Below, one piece after another: positions 1-11,931 of a stretch of DNA of 64,000 nucleotides. The notes under the pieces were generated by a model, which worked only from the letters and a program-made list of their open reading frames with translations, searched no databases and was not told the DNA's origin. Positions within the stretch are counted from its first letter, which is position 1. Each line of letters opens with the position of its first letter. The translations under genes were made by a program, and so were the position numbers. This DNA is from Epichloe hybrida (taxonomy: Eukaryota; Ascomycota; Sordariomycetes; Hypocreales; Clavicipitaceae), in contig JAFEKR010000002.1 in assembly GCA_019022495.1 (NCBI GenBank), positions 5,270,001-5,334,000 of the forward strand, in the 5' to 3' direction.

Positions 1-1
1 A

Positions 2-870
2 GATATTAAAGACTAAGGTAATTTAAAGTGGTTCCTAGGCATTAAAATCATTAGGAATTATAATGCTAAAGAAATGTGGTTATTATAGGAATTATATATT
101 TAAAAGATAGCTTAGAAGTTTATCCCTAATATTATTAATAATAATTTAAAGAGCTTAATTATAATACCTTTAATAATAGCTATAATTGTTCTAAATAATA
201 GTTAGGCTACTAATAAAGAGATTAATTACTATAGAGTAGTTATTAGCTCTTTAGTCTATCTTTATATTATTAAAAAACCTAATATAGCCTTTATAGCTTT
301 AAAGCTAGCCTCCTTTATAATAAACCCTTTAATAAAGCATATTAAGCTTATAAAGGCTACTTTAATATACGCTTAAAATATAAGGAAGCTATGTATTTAA
401 TACTTAGGAGCGAATAGCTTTAACACGCTTTTCTCTAGCACTAATGCCTCTCTTAGTAATAACCCTAATACTTAGAAATTAATATAAGGCTATATCTTTA
501 TTATATATAGAGCTATAATTAATTAGAAGTCTAGGAGATAGTATTATATAATAACCTTAAGTATAGAAGTAAAGCTCTTTATATTAAATTATAGAGTAAA
601 AGAGTATATATCTCTAGGTAAACTACTTTATAATATTAGTATATAAGTCCCTCCTTTATTAATTATTTAGTATAATAATAAGTAAATAATTTATATTATA
701 GAATATAAGGAAGGAAGGCTTTAAACTAGTCTAAAGTATCTTAATATAAATTAAATATGAATTTAAGAGTAATATACCCTAGGTAATATTAAGGTAAATT
801 AGTTAAAGACCTTTAAGATACTTACTAATAGCTTTATAAAGCCTTTATTAAGGTAAATATATAAGGAATT
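2..870 (+). pseudogene. Copia-type reverse transcriptase C-terminus and RNase H remnant
   Basis: One forward frame from base 2 reads as the end of a Ty1/copia polyprotein. It begins near the connection segment (LKWFLGIK, about 23-46). It continues through the conserved block whose family form is a YR...IGSLMYL...TRPDI pattern (here YRVVISSLVYLYIIKKPNIA, about 230-290) and into an RNase H-like stretch (about 410-700). In-frame TAA/TAG codons interrupt it many times, each explicable as CAA/CAG or TGG after C-to-T change. The function in an intact element would be reverse transcription and RNA-strand degradation in the virus-like particle. This copy cannot make protein. The family is assigned from motif order only. 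Confidence 0.78.
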
Positions 871-988
871 TTATTACTAGATTAGCTTATAGGAAATTCC
901 TACTTAATTATAACACTAGAAAATCATTATAATCTCTTCTTATACTTATAATCTTTAGCTTTAATAAATATCTTAGCTAAGGGGGGTA

Positions 989-1142
989 TGTTAAGAAAAG
1001 CTCCCTTAAAGCATAAGTTATATAAGGGTAGCGCGTATTAATAGGGATAAAACGCGAGGTTAGATATTAGTAAATATAATGTATTAGAAGTACCTCTATA
1101 GACTAGTTATTACTATAGCGCACTATGTACCTTTTAGGTACA
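989..1142 (+). repeat. Putative 3' LTR of the copia element
   Basis: Starts TGTTAAG directly after the purine tract and ends ...GGTACA, a TG...CA layout of 154 bp. It is AT-rich but keeps CG (for example GCGCG near 1,031). The partner LTR is outside the window, so this rests on position, termini and the compositional break at its end. Confidence 0.55.
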
Positions 1143-4100
1143 AAAGTCAGGTGCTGTCTGCACCTCTGATTAACCAAATTGAACGCTTTCTATCATCCTT
1201 TTTCACCCCTACCTTGACAGTGGTCTTTGGTGGTCTTTGGTGGGTCGCATATTCATTAGTAGCATGTCTTGGAGCTTATTGGCGACTGGTGGGCAAACGA
1301 GCACCTGCGTGAAGTGGCTGCTGCATCAAAGTCAAAGCAATTAATTGTGCGGAATTTGTGGCATGCAGTGCCTGCAGATGATGGACGAGATGCAGCGACC
1401 GATCTTCAGACATTGGAATCGATGGTCGCACACGCAACGGCCAAGCGCCAGAGCCAGGTGCATATGTACATGCAGGGGATATTGCTGTGAGCTCCTGACA
1501 TTCACGGGAGTGTGTTCGTAGAGAGGAGATGGAGGAGACGGAGGAGATGGATCATCCGCATCTCGGGTGCATTCTGCCCCCACATTGTGACATTGTGACA
1601 ACAACATGAAAAAGCAACGTGACTTTGTTACCTCGTCTCAGAAGCTAGACTAGACTAGTAGAACCTTCGTTGGGGTGAGACTTTCATGTCGTCGTTGATG
1701 GGATTGAACAAATGACATTTCGAGTCTGCACGGCAGACGTCGTTCCCGCAAATCGTTCGTTCTTGAGCCCACACAATGTTGGACGTGTGACGTGCAGTGT
1801 CGGCAGCTGGTGGCAAGGAGCAGGCAAGTTGGCAATTGACAGCCACACTACTCCGTAAATCCGTACCAGCTGCCAGCCAGGTGTCAGCAAGTAGGTGGGT
1901 GACCGTATGGGTGGCAGTGACAGCTGCCATAATAAACGGAGACGGTCCAGGGAAATTCATGACTTATCCGACTGCTGCTGTGTGTACAGCCAACACCAAC
2001 AAGGCAAACTAGCCATCCAGGATGATTTGCAATTTGTATTCCATCTCCCATGTTTGTGGAAAGCCCACCATCATTTAGGCCACGCTTAGATCCACATGGT
2101 CAAGAAGGTACCTCGCTAACTCTGGGTTCTCTTGCTAGTTTTGTAAGGCCTCCTGCGATGCGGCCGCCGACCTTGGTGCTCCAATGATGATAGACGAGGG
2201 AGCTTTCGCGATGACCAAAAATGTCTTCAAAAGGGCTTCGACCCACGCACCACGCACATCACGGAAAGCGTTCCGTACCTTTCTTACTCCATACAGCAGC
2301 GACACCCGCTAGCCTAGTTACAACCAACCTCAACATGATCTCCATCATCAGTATGTCACCAAGGCCCAAGCGCACAGCTAGGATCAGCGTCTCATGGTCC
2401 CATCACAAGAAAGCCTCTCCCAACTTGTTTCCCAACTCGCTAGGCCTGTTTGTAATGTGCCATTGCAAGCGTGTCTCGACCTATTCGTCAGTGGTCCGGC
2501 TCAGACAAAAAACTACCCGTCATTTTTTTCCGTCAAGTTGCCTTCTTCAGTCGATTTTCCCTGTTCGTACCTGATCAAATTGGGTAGCTTCTCGGGTCAA
2601 CCACGATCAAGACGACTGCTCTCATTTTTCCTGGCAAACACGGATATCTGTGCAACTGTAGTGCGAACCAGGGGCCTCAGCAAGCTTCCCAGTCTTTCCC
2701 AGCCCCCATCTCGTTCATCGCACGAAGAGGAGCGGCCGCTTCTGCATGCCTCAAACAGCAAGCCCAAACCCCAGCCAGATGTGTAAGATGGCATACCGGT
2801 ATTAGTGCATTTCAGGCAGCAGCTCTAGATTCCTTCAATTAGTTGAAATAGGACCGGCGGCGTTGGGCAGCCACTATTACGCGACTAACCAACCTGAAAA
2901 CATTTACTAGACTGTATTTTGTGTGGAAGGCAAAGTTTGCGTGTGAGATGCTAAACAAGAAATGACGAAATATTGCCAATACCGTCCTATTTGGCTGCAA
3001 TGTCAAATCAAGCACGGACTTTGTGTAAGTCTAATAAATATAAGTAAACTGCAGGTCGCTCGATCGAGAATCGCCTTTCGAGACCACGAATGATGGCTGG
3101 TAATAGGTGCATAACGCACTACTGTGACAATGCTCTCATATTCTCGCCAGGGGAGCGAGGGAGTAGGGGAGCAAGTTCAACACGAGAGCTACTAGTATGA
3201 CCGATGAAGAGTTAGGCCGTAATTTGTAGTATCAGTTGTTTTATTGCTGGGCCAATATGTCTTGCCTCGTCAACATCCGAGCACTGACGCATGCAGCTGG
3301 CAAGTTTGTTTCGTCATGTCTGCAAATAGTGACACGGCGTCAACAGAGCTTCTGAAGGGAACCCCAATTCCCTTTGAGAAGTGAACATGAAGTAACATGC
3401 TTTTTGATACCGCGTATGTATGTATGTTTTGCTTAGATGTCCAGGACTCGACAACGGCTCTCCCTACAGCAAGCAGTGCTACCAAGAAGCCCTGTTGAAC
3501 CAGCCAGCAAAATGGCGTCGTGTCTGCAACACGGCAAGGAAATCAAAGGAGCGCGTTCAGGCTGTCTGGTACGAAAGTGTGCACGGACAAAAAATAACGC
3601 CTTCGCCACCCAATATTAGCAACTTGATGGTCCCCAAACCCTGCCAACGCTAAGAGGGGGGCCCCCGGATGGTGTAGCCCGCCTCGGCTTGAACGGAGAT
3701 GACTACGGATTACGGACTACATGGGGAATACCCTGTGTTGATCCAACTCCGAAGTTGTCTCTGTGGCTGACAGGCATTCTTACACGGTACATGTATGTAA
3801 TCTGTAGTTTGCGGATCAGTCGAGAAGTGTTGTCAAAGCGCAACGCGTGGAGTCTCAACAAGGGGCCCAGACTGGACTTGGAACTACTCATGCTCCTCCG
3901 CGCGGGCCAAAAGGAAGGAAGAAGAACAGAGCATAGAATGTTGATGCATATACGGATTAACTCTGTACGGATTGGGATTACAAGCGTATCCCCGGGGTGT
4001 TGGATGAGATGATCGATCGACGGGATGATTCGATAACCGTCATTGCTCCATCCTATATCCCGGGAAATAAAACCCCGACGACACCCGTGCCAGGGGCCGA

Positions 4101-4494
4101 GGTTCTGGGTCCATGTCCAAGCTTGAGGCTCAAGGCAACGATCTGCACCGAGGAGGGCTCATGGAAGTTTGAGAAACTGAGGCTTGAATCCGTTTGATCC
4201 ACTTGCGGCGACATGTTGGTCGTCTCATCAATCTGCGTCATACTCGCGAATAACAACAAACTGTCGCATCAACCCCCCAAAGTCAAAAAAGAAAAAAGGT
4301 CCGTCTACGGATTATGGATCCGTACTGCTATTGTTATTAGTGTGGCATCGAGGGGTGCAGTCACGCCTGGAGTCTCGCTTTCTGTAACTAAATGCGTCCA
4401 CCTTCCTGATTTGGCAAAGGATTTGTGGCAAGGGGAGATTCCATGAAGCAAACGTCGTACTCCGTACTTGGCAAGAGATTGTATCATATCTTTA

Positions 4495-4625
4495 TTGTTT
4501 GTTCCCTCTCTCCATCTCTTCCATCTTCTCGCACTCAACTATAAAAGAAAACAATACTCGTTGACCATCTCAATCCAACTACTCTCTCTATTCCTGATTC
4601 ACAATCACCAGGTAGGTCCTGCGTT
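4495..4625 (+). promoter_or_regulatory. Promoter-like stretch with TATA box, pyrimidine-rich leader and a possible 5' splice site
   Basis: A pyrimidine-rich tract (about 4,500-4,540) is followed by TATAAAAG at 4,540-4,547, then a CT/CA-rich stretch of about 60 bp like fungal transcription start regions, then CACCAG|GTAGGT at 4,606-4,617, a good donor-site match. This order resembles the first exon of a highly expressed fungal gene with an intron in its 5' UTR. No downstream coding exon can be found before the RIP block starts at about 4,978, so a displaced gene is inference. Confidence 0.35.
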
Positions 4626-4880
4626 GCCAATTGGGTGGGGGAATGAACACGGTCGCAGAGGAAGGGGGACTTATGTTAATTTATACTACGAGCAAAACTC
4701 GAATGAATTCCAGTTGAATTGCGGTCGCCAAAATAACTATATCTTCTGCACTCGCAAAGCTTGCGCCAACGTCTTTCTCAACTTAAATCAGATGAGTTCG
4801 CCACAAATAATAATCAATATATTTATATATAATTCAACATCCGTATTGCAACGACACAAGTCTTGGAAGTGTGGTGTAAT

Positions 4881-4972
4881 TAATAGGGAAAGCGGAGCTT
4901 TGCCTGAGTTTTGCGTTATAGCAAGGCGAGGGCAAGAGGGTAAAGCAAAGCTTCCTGCTTTCCCTTTATTAA
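4881..4972. repeat. Imperfect inverted repeat at the host/RIP boundary
   Basis: The left arm begins TTAATAGGGAAAGC and runs to AGCTTTGC (about 4,879-4,902). The right arm GCAAAGCTTCCTGCTTTCCC plus TTTATTAA (about 4,945-4,972) is its reverse complement with a few mismatches and a 2-base insertion. The loop is about 42 bp. It could be a hairpin, a short MITE remnant, or the terminal repeat of whatever lies to the right. Confidence 0.5.
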
Positions 4973-6389
4973 AATAAGGCTATCCTATAGAGATATCTCT
5001 TCTAATTAGTTAGATATAAAATACTCTTTAGTAACTAGTTAAGAAATTTTTTTTTACCTCTCTTAACTACCTAACTTTAAGGGGGGGGGTAAGGAGGAGG
5101 CTTACTATAAGTAAAAGCTTACTATAAGTAGCCCCTAGTAAGGCCCCTAGAGGGCCCCTAGAGGGAATATAAAAGCTTAAATATTTAAAGATAAATAAAT
5201 TTAATAATATAAAGTATTAATAATTAATTTATAATTATAAATATATAGTAGTTATAGTGGTATTATAGTTAAATTATAGTTATAAAAGACTTATAAAAAG
5301 AACTTATAATATTGTAATATCTTATAAAGACTTATAGTATATTAAAAAAAAAACATAAATATAATTTAAACACATAACCTTTTAATTTAAATGTTTTTTA
5401 CTATTATAATATTATAAATATAAAGGGTTATTATATTATATAAATTAAATTTATAGCACACTCTTACACTTAATTTTAACACTAAAAAAATATTACCCTT
5501 ACTAGATAACTTTATATAGCAGTAGGTTAAGACTAAACACTTCTTAAAAGAAGCTACCTTTAGTACTTATCTAATAACCTAGAGTTAGTACCTATAGTGA
5601 ATTATTAGGTATTAAAGTATTATATTACCTTAGGTCCTTAAGTATTTATAATTATATATTAGTAAGGTTAGAAGGAGAATAGTAAATTACTTATAATTTA
5701 GTATAGTATAATTAAGCTACTATTTACTATAGTTTACTACTCTTACTTAATTTACTTACTTTATATTATATTATATTATATTAGGTTTAGCATTAGGTTT
5801 AGGTATTTATTATAATATTCTATAGGTTTTATAGTAGTAAGTATAACACTACACTATAACTTTACTATATATATATTTATACCTATTATCTCTATTACTT
5901 TCGCTTTACTTTACTAGTTATTAATAGCTAGCTAGTAGCCTAAGGGGTTTTTTTCTTCTTTTAAATTAGGTAAGGAAGTAGCCTATAAAAACTATTAATC
6001 TATAAGGGCAGTCTACTACATAGGGCTAGTCTATATAGTGTTTAATATAGTTAATAGTGCTAGCCTTATTGCTAACTACACTAAATATAATATTCTAAGT
6101 AAATATTAGGTTATAAGGAGTATTATAATTATAGGCTATATACCTACCTTTAGGTCTATATAATAAGACAAAAGTAAGGTATAAGAATGCTACGTAAATC
6201 CACTTACTAATTAATATTATAAAGTTAATGTAACCACGCACGTAAGCATACACGTAGGCACGCACGCATAATCCCGTTGATTTGCAAAGCAAGGTAAAAA
6301 GCGTAGAATTCGCTAATATAATGATTTATTTACGCGTTTTCTAGTAGGTTTATAACGTAATTTATAGCATTATATGTAATAGTCTTACT

Positions 6390-6445
6390 TTCCCCTATTT
6401 AAGGGCTCCTTCCTTCCTTCCTTATATTTACCTCTTACACTATAC
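6390..6445 (+). promoter_or_regulatory. Possible promoter of a transposon gene
   Basis: TATTTAAG at 6,396-6,403 is followed by CCTTCC repeats and a CT/AC-rich leader. This is the arrangement of a fungal TATA box and start region. It lies about 370 bp upstream of the cysteine-pair coding remnant and is in the right orientation for it. Confidence 0.3.
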
Positions 6446-6770
6446 TAACCTAAATTTCCTACTTAACTTCTCTTTAATTTTCCTTTTTCTAACTATATCC
6501 CTATCCCTATTTATTATAATAAAGCTATTCCTATTATTATCTAATCCTTATCTTGCTTTCTCTAGGTAATAAGTTATTCTCTATTAGCTATAATAGTTAT
6601 ATACTACTTCTTTTACTATAGCTCTAGGTGTATACTATTACTAGGCTATATATAATATAGTAAATTATCCTAATAAGATAGCTTCTCTTACTTCTCCTAT
6701 ACTACTACCTAATCCTCCTTATAATCTAGGCCCTAAGAATCTAGCTAATATTATAGATATCCCTAATAAT

Positions 6771-7037
6771 ACCTTTAAAACGCGTAAATATTAGCGTTAT
6801 AAATAGGATAAACCTATTAATGAATTTATTAGCTTAAAAAATAAGGATAAGTTAATATAAAAATGCTTAGAATGCTATAACTAATAGAATACCCTAGTAT
6901 ATGCTACTGCTTAGCACCCTAATATAATATTAACCTAATGCTAATAGTATAATAGTCTTAAGCTCTTATATAATTCTTATGTTCTATAATAGCTATAGTA
7001 CGTAGTAGTAGTAAGCGCCCTATTACTAGAGTGTAAT
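6771..7037 (+). pseudogene. Coding remnant with cysteine pairs, probably transposon-derived
   Basis: A forward frame starting at 6,771 reads through with only TAA/TAG breaks. Treating those as Q or W gives a basic start, a DKPINEFISL stretch and an intact CLEC pair. A further lone Cys follows (TGC near 6,934), and several Tyr codons sit where Cys would be expected. This resembles short zinc-binding segments in fungal transposon-associated proteins. It stops at the LTR at 7,038. It may be the N-terminal part, or an accessory gene, of the Helitron that resumes at 36,528, but I could not show frame continuity across the 29.5-kb insertion. Confidence 0.35.
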
Positions 7038-7312
7038 TGTCACGGCTTGCACCAAAAGGTTAAGAACGAAGTGATAGCTAAGACTATCGCAGTCGCTGCT
7101 AGATAGATGCTAGCTAAGGGCAAGTACATAAAGGTTTTAATCTCTAACCTAGCACTAATAATATATATAGTCTTTAATAAATACCTTACTTTATAAGCAT
7201 ATAGCTATCTTATAGCTAGCTAGCCTCTTTATTATTTATATAGCCTAAAGGTTCTTTAAAGACTTACTTTAATAAATATCCTATCTTTAACCTTTACGCT
7301 CCTAATATAATA
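7038..7312 (-). repeat. 3' LTR of Gypsy copy A
   Basis: 275 bp. On the plus strand it starts TGTCACGGCTTGCACC and ends at the purine-tract complement CCCCCC (7,313 on). It is the inverted copy of 36,253-36,527, also 275 bp. The outer roughly 100 bp keep CA/TG whereas the inner part is RIP-mutated. Confidence 0.88.
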
Positions 7313-7319
7313 CCCCCCT

Positions 7320-9200
7320 TATATATAATTAACCTTAATTATAAAATAAGCTACTTACTTAAGGTGTAATTACTATATTAAAGCTTTATAAGGAAAATAA
7401 GATAAGGCACCTTATATTTAAATATATAAGTAAATAAAAAGAAATAATAATAATAATATTACTAATTAAAAATAACCCCTTATTATAGTTAGTAATATTC
7501 TAATAGTAGCTTATATATAGCTTTACTATAGTAAAATAAATATTATTACTTATTATATAGCTAGAAAAAATAATATAAATAACCTATATTAATTTTTATA
7601 ATTAGTTAAATAAATAAGGTACTTAATACTAGGGTTTTAAATAGTTTAACTAAAGGGCTTATATTATAGTTACTATAAGCTTATAGCTATTAGGTATATA
7701 TGCGTTTAGTAATGCTAATAGTTATTATTATAATTTATAAATTACCTATATATAGTGTATTAGATTACTTAAGGGGTCTAGGGTTAATATAAAAAAGACT
7801 AATTTTTCCCCCCTTTTATACTCTTTCTTTCTTTTATAATATCCCTTAACCTTATAAGTTACCCTTACTAGCTAAGTAATAGCTCTCTTATTACTATTAC
7901 TTAGTAATTACTAACCTCTTTTAGTCCCTAATTATTATTATTATTTATCCTTATTTATCTTAGTTTCTTACCCTTATCTAGCTTATAAGTTTATACTCTT
8001 ATTAGTATAACTTCCTTATCTAGTTTATTATAGCTAACTTATAGCTAGTTTATTATATTTAAGTCTTATACCTAAACTTTACCTTTATTAATACCTTAAG
8101 AAAATCTATTAACTAAGAAATCTTCTATAAAGTCTTTATAAAAGTAAACTTCTTTTAAAATCTTATTATAAGTTTATTATATCCTTATAGTATTTCTATT
8201 ATTAACTTATTACTAGTAAAATAACTTTAAAGAAAATTCTATATATACGCTATTATTAGTAAGTAATAATATAAAATATTCTTCTAAAAAATAGCACTTA
8301 TAAGATTTTAAAATACCTTATTAATAAAAAAACCTTCCTAGCTAAATATAATAAATCTTTAAGTATAACTTCTTTACTTATTACTTCTTTATAGCTAATA
8401 TTTAATAGGCTATGTAATAAAATATACTTATTACTTCTAAAATAATAAAAACTATATTATAGTATATCTCTCTTAACTAAAATCTACCTAGTTATTACTA
8501 ATATATTACTAGACTGTAGCTTAAATTATATAGCTTTATAATAAGCTATTTAAACTTATTAAAGTTACTCTTAAAGGTAGTTATTACTATTAAAATAAAG
8601 TAAGTATAATCCTATTTTCTAGATACTAGATTACTACTAACTTATTACTAGCCTATTATAAAAGTAAAGAAAAAGCTATAGAATACTATCCTAGTTTATA
8701 AAAATTCTAATAAGTATAGTTATATTTACTATACTTAAATATTTACTAATATTACTTATAAGGTAAAATATAATAAATATACTATAATAGTATTACTAAG
8801 TAATACTATAAATCTAAAGTCTTAGATTAATATTATAAACTATCTTTACTTTATAGCCTAAAATATCCTAAAGGTAAGCTTTCTTAATATATATAGCTAA
8901 TACTTAACTAACTTACTAGTAGTTTATACTTAATACTATTAATTTACTTAAATATATTAGTTTTATTAAGCTTCTTAGTATACTTTAGGTTTATATATAT
9001 AAAGAGAGGGATTCTAATAATAAAGATACTCCTAAGACCTCTTCCTTTATAGCTCTTATAGCTACTAATAATAATAAGGGACTAGTAGTCTTAGAGGTTA
9101 ACTTTATTATAAAGGAATAAGTACTTAGTAGCTATATAATAGATTATTTAAGTTATCTAAGTAAATTAACTTTATTTTCTAATATCTTTAGTATATTAAG
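7320..9200 (-). other. Extra 1.9-kb segment between chromodomain and 3' LTR (copy A)
   Basis: This lies downstream of the chromodomain in the element's own orientation and is colinear with 34,331-36,252 of copy C and partly with fragment B from 23,340. Chromodomain Gypsy elements normally reach the LTR soon after the integrase, so nearly 2 kb is long. I cannot name a protein from it. A plus-strand (antisense) frame around 8,450-9,010 reads far if TAA/TAG are taken as Q, which may be accidental in such AT-rich DNA. Confidence 0.5.
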
Positions 9201-11910
9201 TTATAAAATATAATTATCTTATATTAACTTTATTACTTAGCTATTACTTATAGTTATTAATAATTTCTTTAGTAATAAAATCCCTTTTTAATACCTAAGA
9301 ATTCTCTAAAGTATTATAGCTTTTTTATTTAACTAGATATTTATAATACCTTTTATTATAGTAATATAAAATAATTCTCTTAATTTTAAACTCTTATTTA
9401 TTATCTTTAATAGTATCTTATAGTAAGGGCATATCTTTTATATTAATTAAGTTCTCTTTAAAAGGTTTAAGACTAGTAATATTAAATATATTATATAATT
9501 AAGTCCTAGGTAGTAATTTTAATTAATATACTAATCTATAACTTCTAATTACCTTTTTAATCTTATAAGGGCTTAAATACTTTATAGCTAGCTTCTTACT
9601 AAGGTATCTTAAGTTAATATTTTTTATTAATAATAAAATATAGTTACTAACTTTAAACCTTATTAAAGTTCATTTCTAGTTATAATATTTTTTATACTAA
9701 GTCTATAAGTTACTTAAAAGCTACTTAATTATAATATACTTCTCTCTTAGTACTAAAATCCTACTTTTAGCTTAATTATTTACTAAAGGGATATTTACTA
9801 TTACTTACTATAGACCTCTAGGATTATAACCTTATAATGCCTTTACTAGTGTATAGCTATACATTAAGTAATTGCTTATATTATATATAAATTACGCTAT
9901 TAATAGGTTATTTACCTAATTAGTTTATTTAGTATAAGTAAAAGCCCTTAAATAATATTCTAAGACTTAGTTTAAATATTTTATTTAACTATTTATCTAG
10001 GGGTAAAAAGTAATGCTAAGTAGCTGCTTTATTATAAGAAGATAATAAAAAGTTATTTAAAAACCACTAGTAAATATAAAACCTTAGTCTATTATAATAC
10101 CTTCTAAGGCTTTATAGTCTTTAAAAACATATTCTAAGAACACTATTACTAGGCTATTACTAGTTAGTTATATTAAAATAAGGATATAAATACTATATTT
10201 TATAAAACAGTTAATAATAACTAAAATTATATTATAGGTTTAATTTAAATCTTTTACTAGTAAAAGTCTAGTAATAAAATCTATTAATAATTCTTAAAAG
10301 GGGTAATTAAGCACTAGTAATATAGCTAGCTTACTATATAGTTTATAATGCCTTAGTTTTAAAGTCTAATAATTTATATAAGTGCTAATATATCCCTTTA
10401 TATCTTTCTTTATTATTAGCTAATAATATTAGTTTATAATCTAATAAAGAGTTTTACTTACTCCTTAGTGCCTAGTAGTAAGGTTATTATAAGTTAGTAA
10501 TAAAATTTCTTTCCTTATACCTAGAGAAATAAAAATATAATTCTTAAATATTAATAGCTTAAAGGGTCTAATTAACTATATCTAGGACATAGCTAAATCG
10601 CTGCTTTTAAGTAACTTTAATTAAGCTATAGTAAAGTTATTACCTTACTATGCTTTATATAATAAGACTTAAATTAAGGGTTTTAATTCTAAGCTCTTTT
10701 CTAGAAAGTTAGAGTTAAACTTAAAAGAGGTTCTTTAAATAAATTAGATTCTAGCTATAATATCTCTATAAGTAATTAGTTTAATAAATACTTTTAGTCT
10801 TATAAGGATATAGATAAGTAATGTTTTTAAAGGGCACCCTTACTACTTACTAGTAATAACCTATACTAGTCTATTCTTATTAGTAATAGCTAGTCTAATA
10901 GGAAAATTAAAATAATTAAGTAATAAATAATATATACACTAAGTACTAATAGTATTACTATAGCTAGCTTATTGCTTATTAATAGAAGTATAAAAAGTAT
11001 TAAATAACCTTACTAATATAACTTTTCTAAGATTATCTAAATTATTAAGTTCTTTAGAAATATAGTTAAGTTATAATTTTTTAAAACCCTAGATATTAGT
11101 AGTATTATTATAGTGTTATTATAACTAACTATTAGTTATATTAAGTAATGTTTTTATAGAACCTATAGTATTAATAATATTACTATAGTATTCCTATCTC
11201 TTAGTATTTATAAATTTAGATAAAAAGGTAAGAAGTTATATAGTTATTACTTTCTCTTTCCTTACCTTACTTATAAAATCTAGTTTTCTTAAAAGTAAGT
11301 TAGTAAGATTTAATTTCCTTATATAATATATAATCTTAAAATTAAAAGGATAAAGCTTATTAAGTATAGTTACTTACTTACTAGTAAGCTTAGGCTTTAT
11401 AGTAAAGTACTTATAGTTTAAATAATCTATAATAACTTTAATTATATAAGCTAAATAAGCAAGATAGTGTCTCTATATATAAAAAGCCTCTTAGATAGCT
11501 AATAATTTACTATTAGGTATTAAATATTATAATTTAGTATTAGTTATCTTCCTTAATATAAATATATAACTGGGTGCTAGTAACCTAGCACTAATATTAT
11601 AAGTATAGCCTTAATTATATATTTAGATATATTTATCTTTACTCTAAGATATATAAGTAAGTTAAAATATACTAAAATTAGCGCTTCCTAAAATCTTTAT
11701 TAAAGCTCTCTAAACACTACTAGCTTATAGGGTTTTAGTTTAAATATTACTAGTTAATTCCCTCTAAGGTAATCTATTAATAAAATAATAACTTTACTAT
11801 ACTATTTAATAAAATAGTAGTAAAATCTAGTAAAACTAAGAAATAACTAAATATTAAAAATACTATATAGTATTAGCTAGGTTATAATTACTTTAACTCT
11901 TACTAGGTTT
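9200..11910 (-). pseudogene. Gypsy copy A pol, RNase H to chromodomain part
   Basis: On the minus strand this holds RNase H (about 11,050-11,750), integrase (about 9,790-10,560) and, near 9,230-9,375, a chromodomain whose aligned copy in C reads ...YKYLVK.KGYN...ENS. Chromodomains at the integrase C-terminus bind modified histone H3 and steer insertion into heterochromatin in this family. The frame is destroyed by many TAA/TAG codons. It joins the RT part at 20,332 once the hAT element is removed. Confidence 0.7.
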
Positions 11911-11931
11911 ATTATAATTAGAGTATTGCAC

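Larger units (their letters stand above)
1..1142 (+). mobile_element. 3' end of a RIP-degraded Ty1/copia LTR retrotransposon, cut by the window edge
   Basis: The element enters from the left edge of the window. Its pol remnant is followed by a short purine tract (GGGGGG at 981-986) and a putative 3' LTR that starts TGTTAAG and ends TACA. Composition changes abruptly at about 1,142 from CA/TG-depleted sequence to ordinary DNA, which fits the element end. The 5' part lies outside the window, so neither the matching LTR nor a target-site duplication can be checked. Confidence 0.8.
1143..4977. other. Host segment of ordinary composition; no gene recognised
   Basis: About 3.8 kb with normal CA/TG content, clearly not RIP-mutated. 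Open frames here are short, overlap on both strands and show no domain, codon bias or splice structure I recognise. I see no tRNA fold. Visible small features are a duplicated TGGTCTTTGG unit at about 1,220-1,242, GGAGAT/GGAGAC purine repeats at about 1,525-1,550, and a clustered TACGGA/TCCGTA motif. It is best read as intergenic DNA, possibly the upstream region of a gene whose body was displaced by the repeat island. Confidence 0.6.
4978..7037. other. RIP-mutated block of unclear origin
   Basis: CA and TG are nearly absent and TA dominates. I see no RT, integrase or transposase motif before 6,770. A G9 run (about 5,082-5,090) precedes a short repeated GCTTACTATAAGTA unit (about 5,099-5,132) and a CCCCTAGAGGG duplication (about 5,145-5,165). 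A patch at 6,225-6,310 keeps CA/TG and has ACGCACG-type repeats. The block may hold the 5' end of the Helitron whose coding part resumes at 36,528, but no diagnostic 5' TC end can be chosen. Confidence 0.5.

Noticed and set aside
1650..2089. Several short open frames on both strands
   Set aside because: Up to five frames overlap the same bases; none has a recognisable protein signature.
2221..2786. Two overlapping plus-strand open frames (117 and 130 codons)
   Set aside because: They overlap in different frames, have a countering minus-strand frame and show no motif or family resemblance.
4468..4977. 169-codon plus-strand open frame, the longest in the window
   Set aside because: It overlaps the TATA box, the start-like region and the donor site and includes the hairpin; no domain, and it ends with the compositional border. 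Probably chance.
5082..5165. Purine tract and LTR border of another element
   Set aside because: The G9 run and TAAGGAGG look suggestive, but no second LTR copy exists in the window.
6095..6292. 65-codon minus-strand open frame
   Set aside because: Half of it covers the ACGCACG-type low-complexity patch; no family resemblance.
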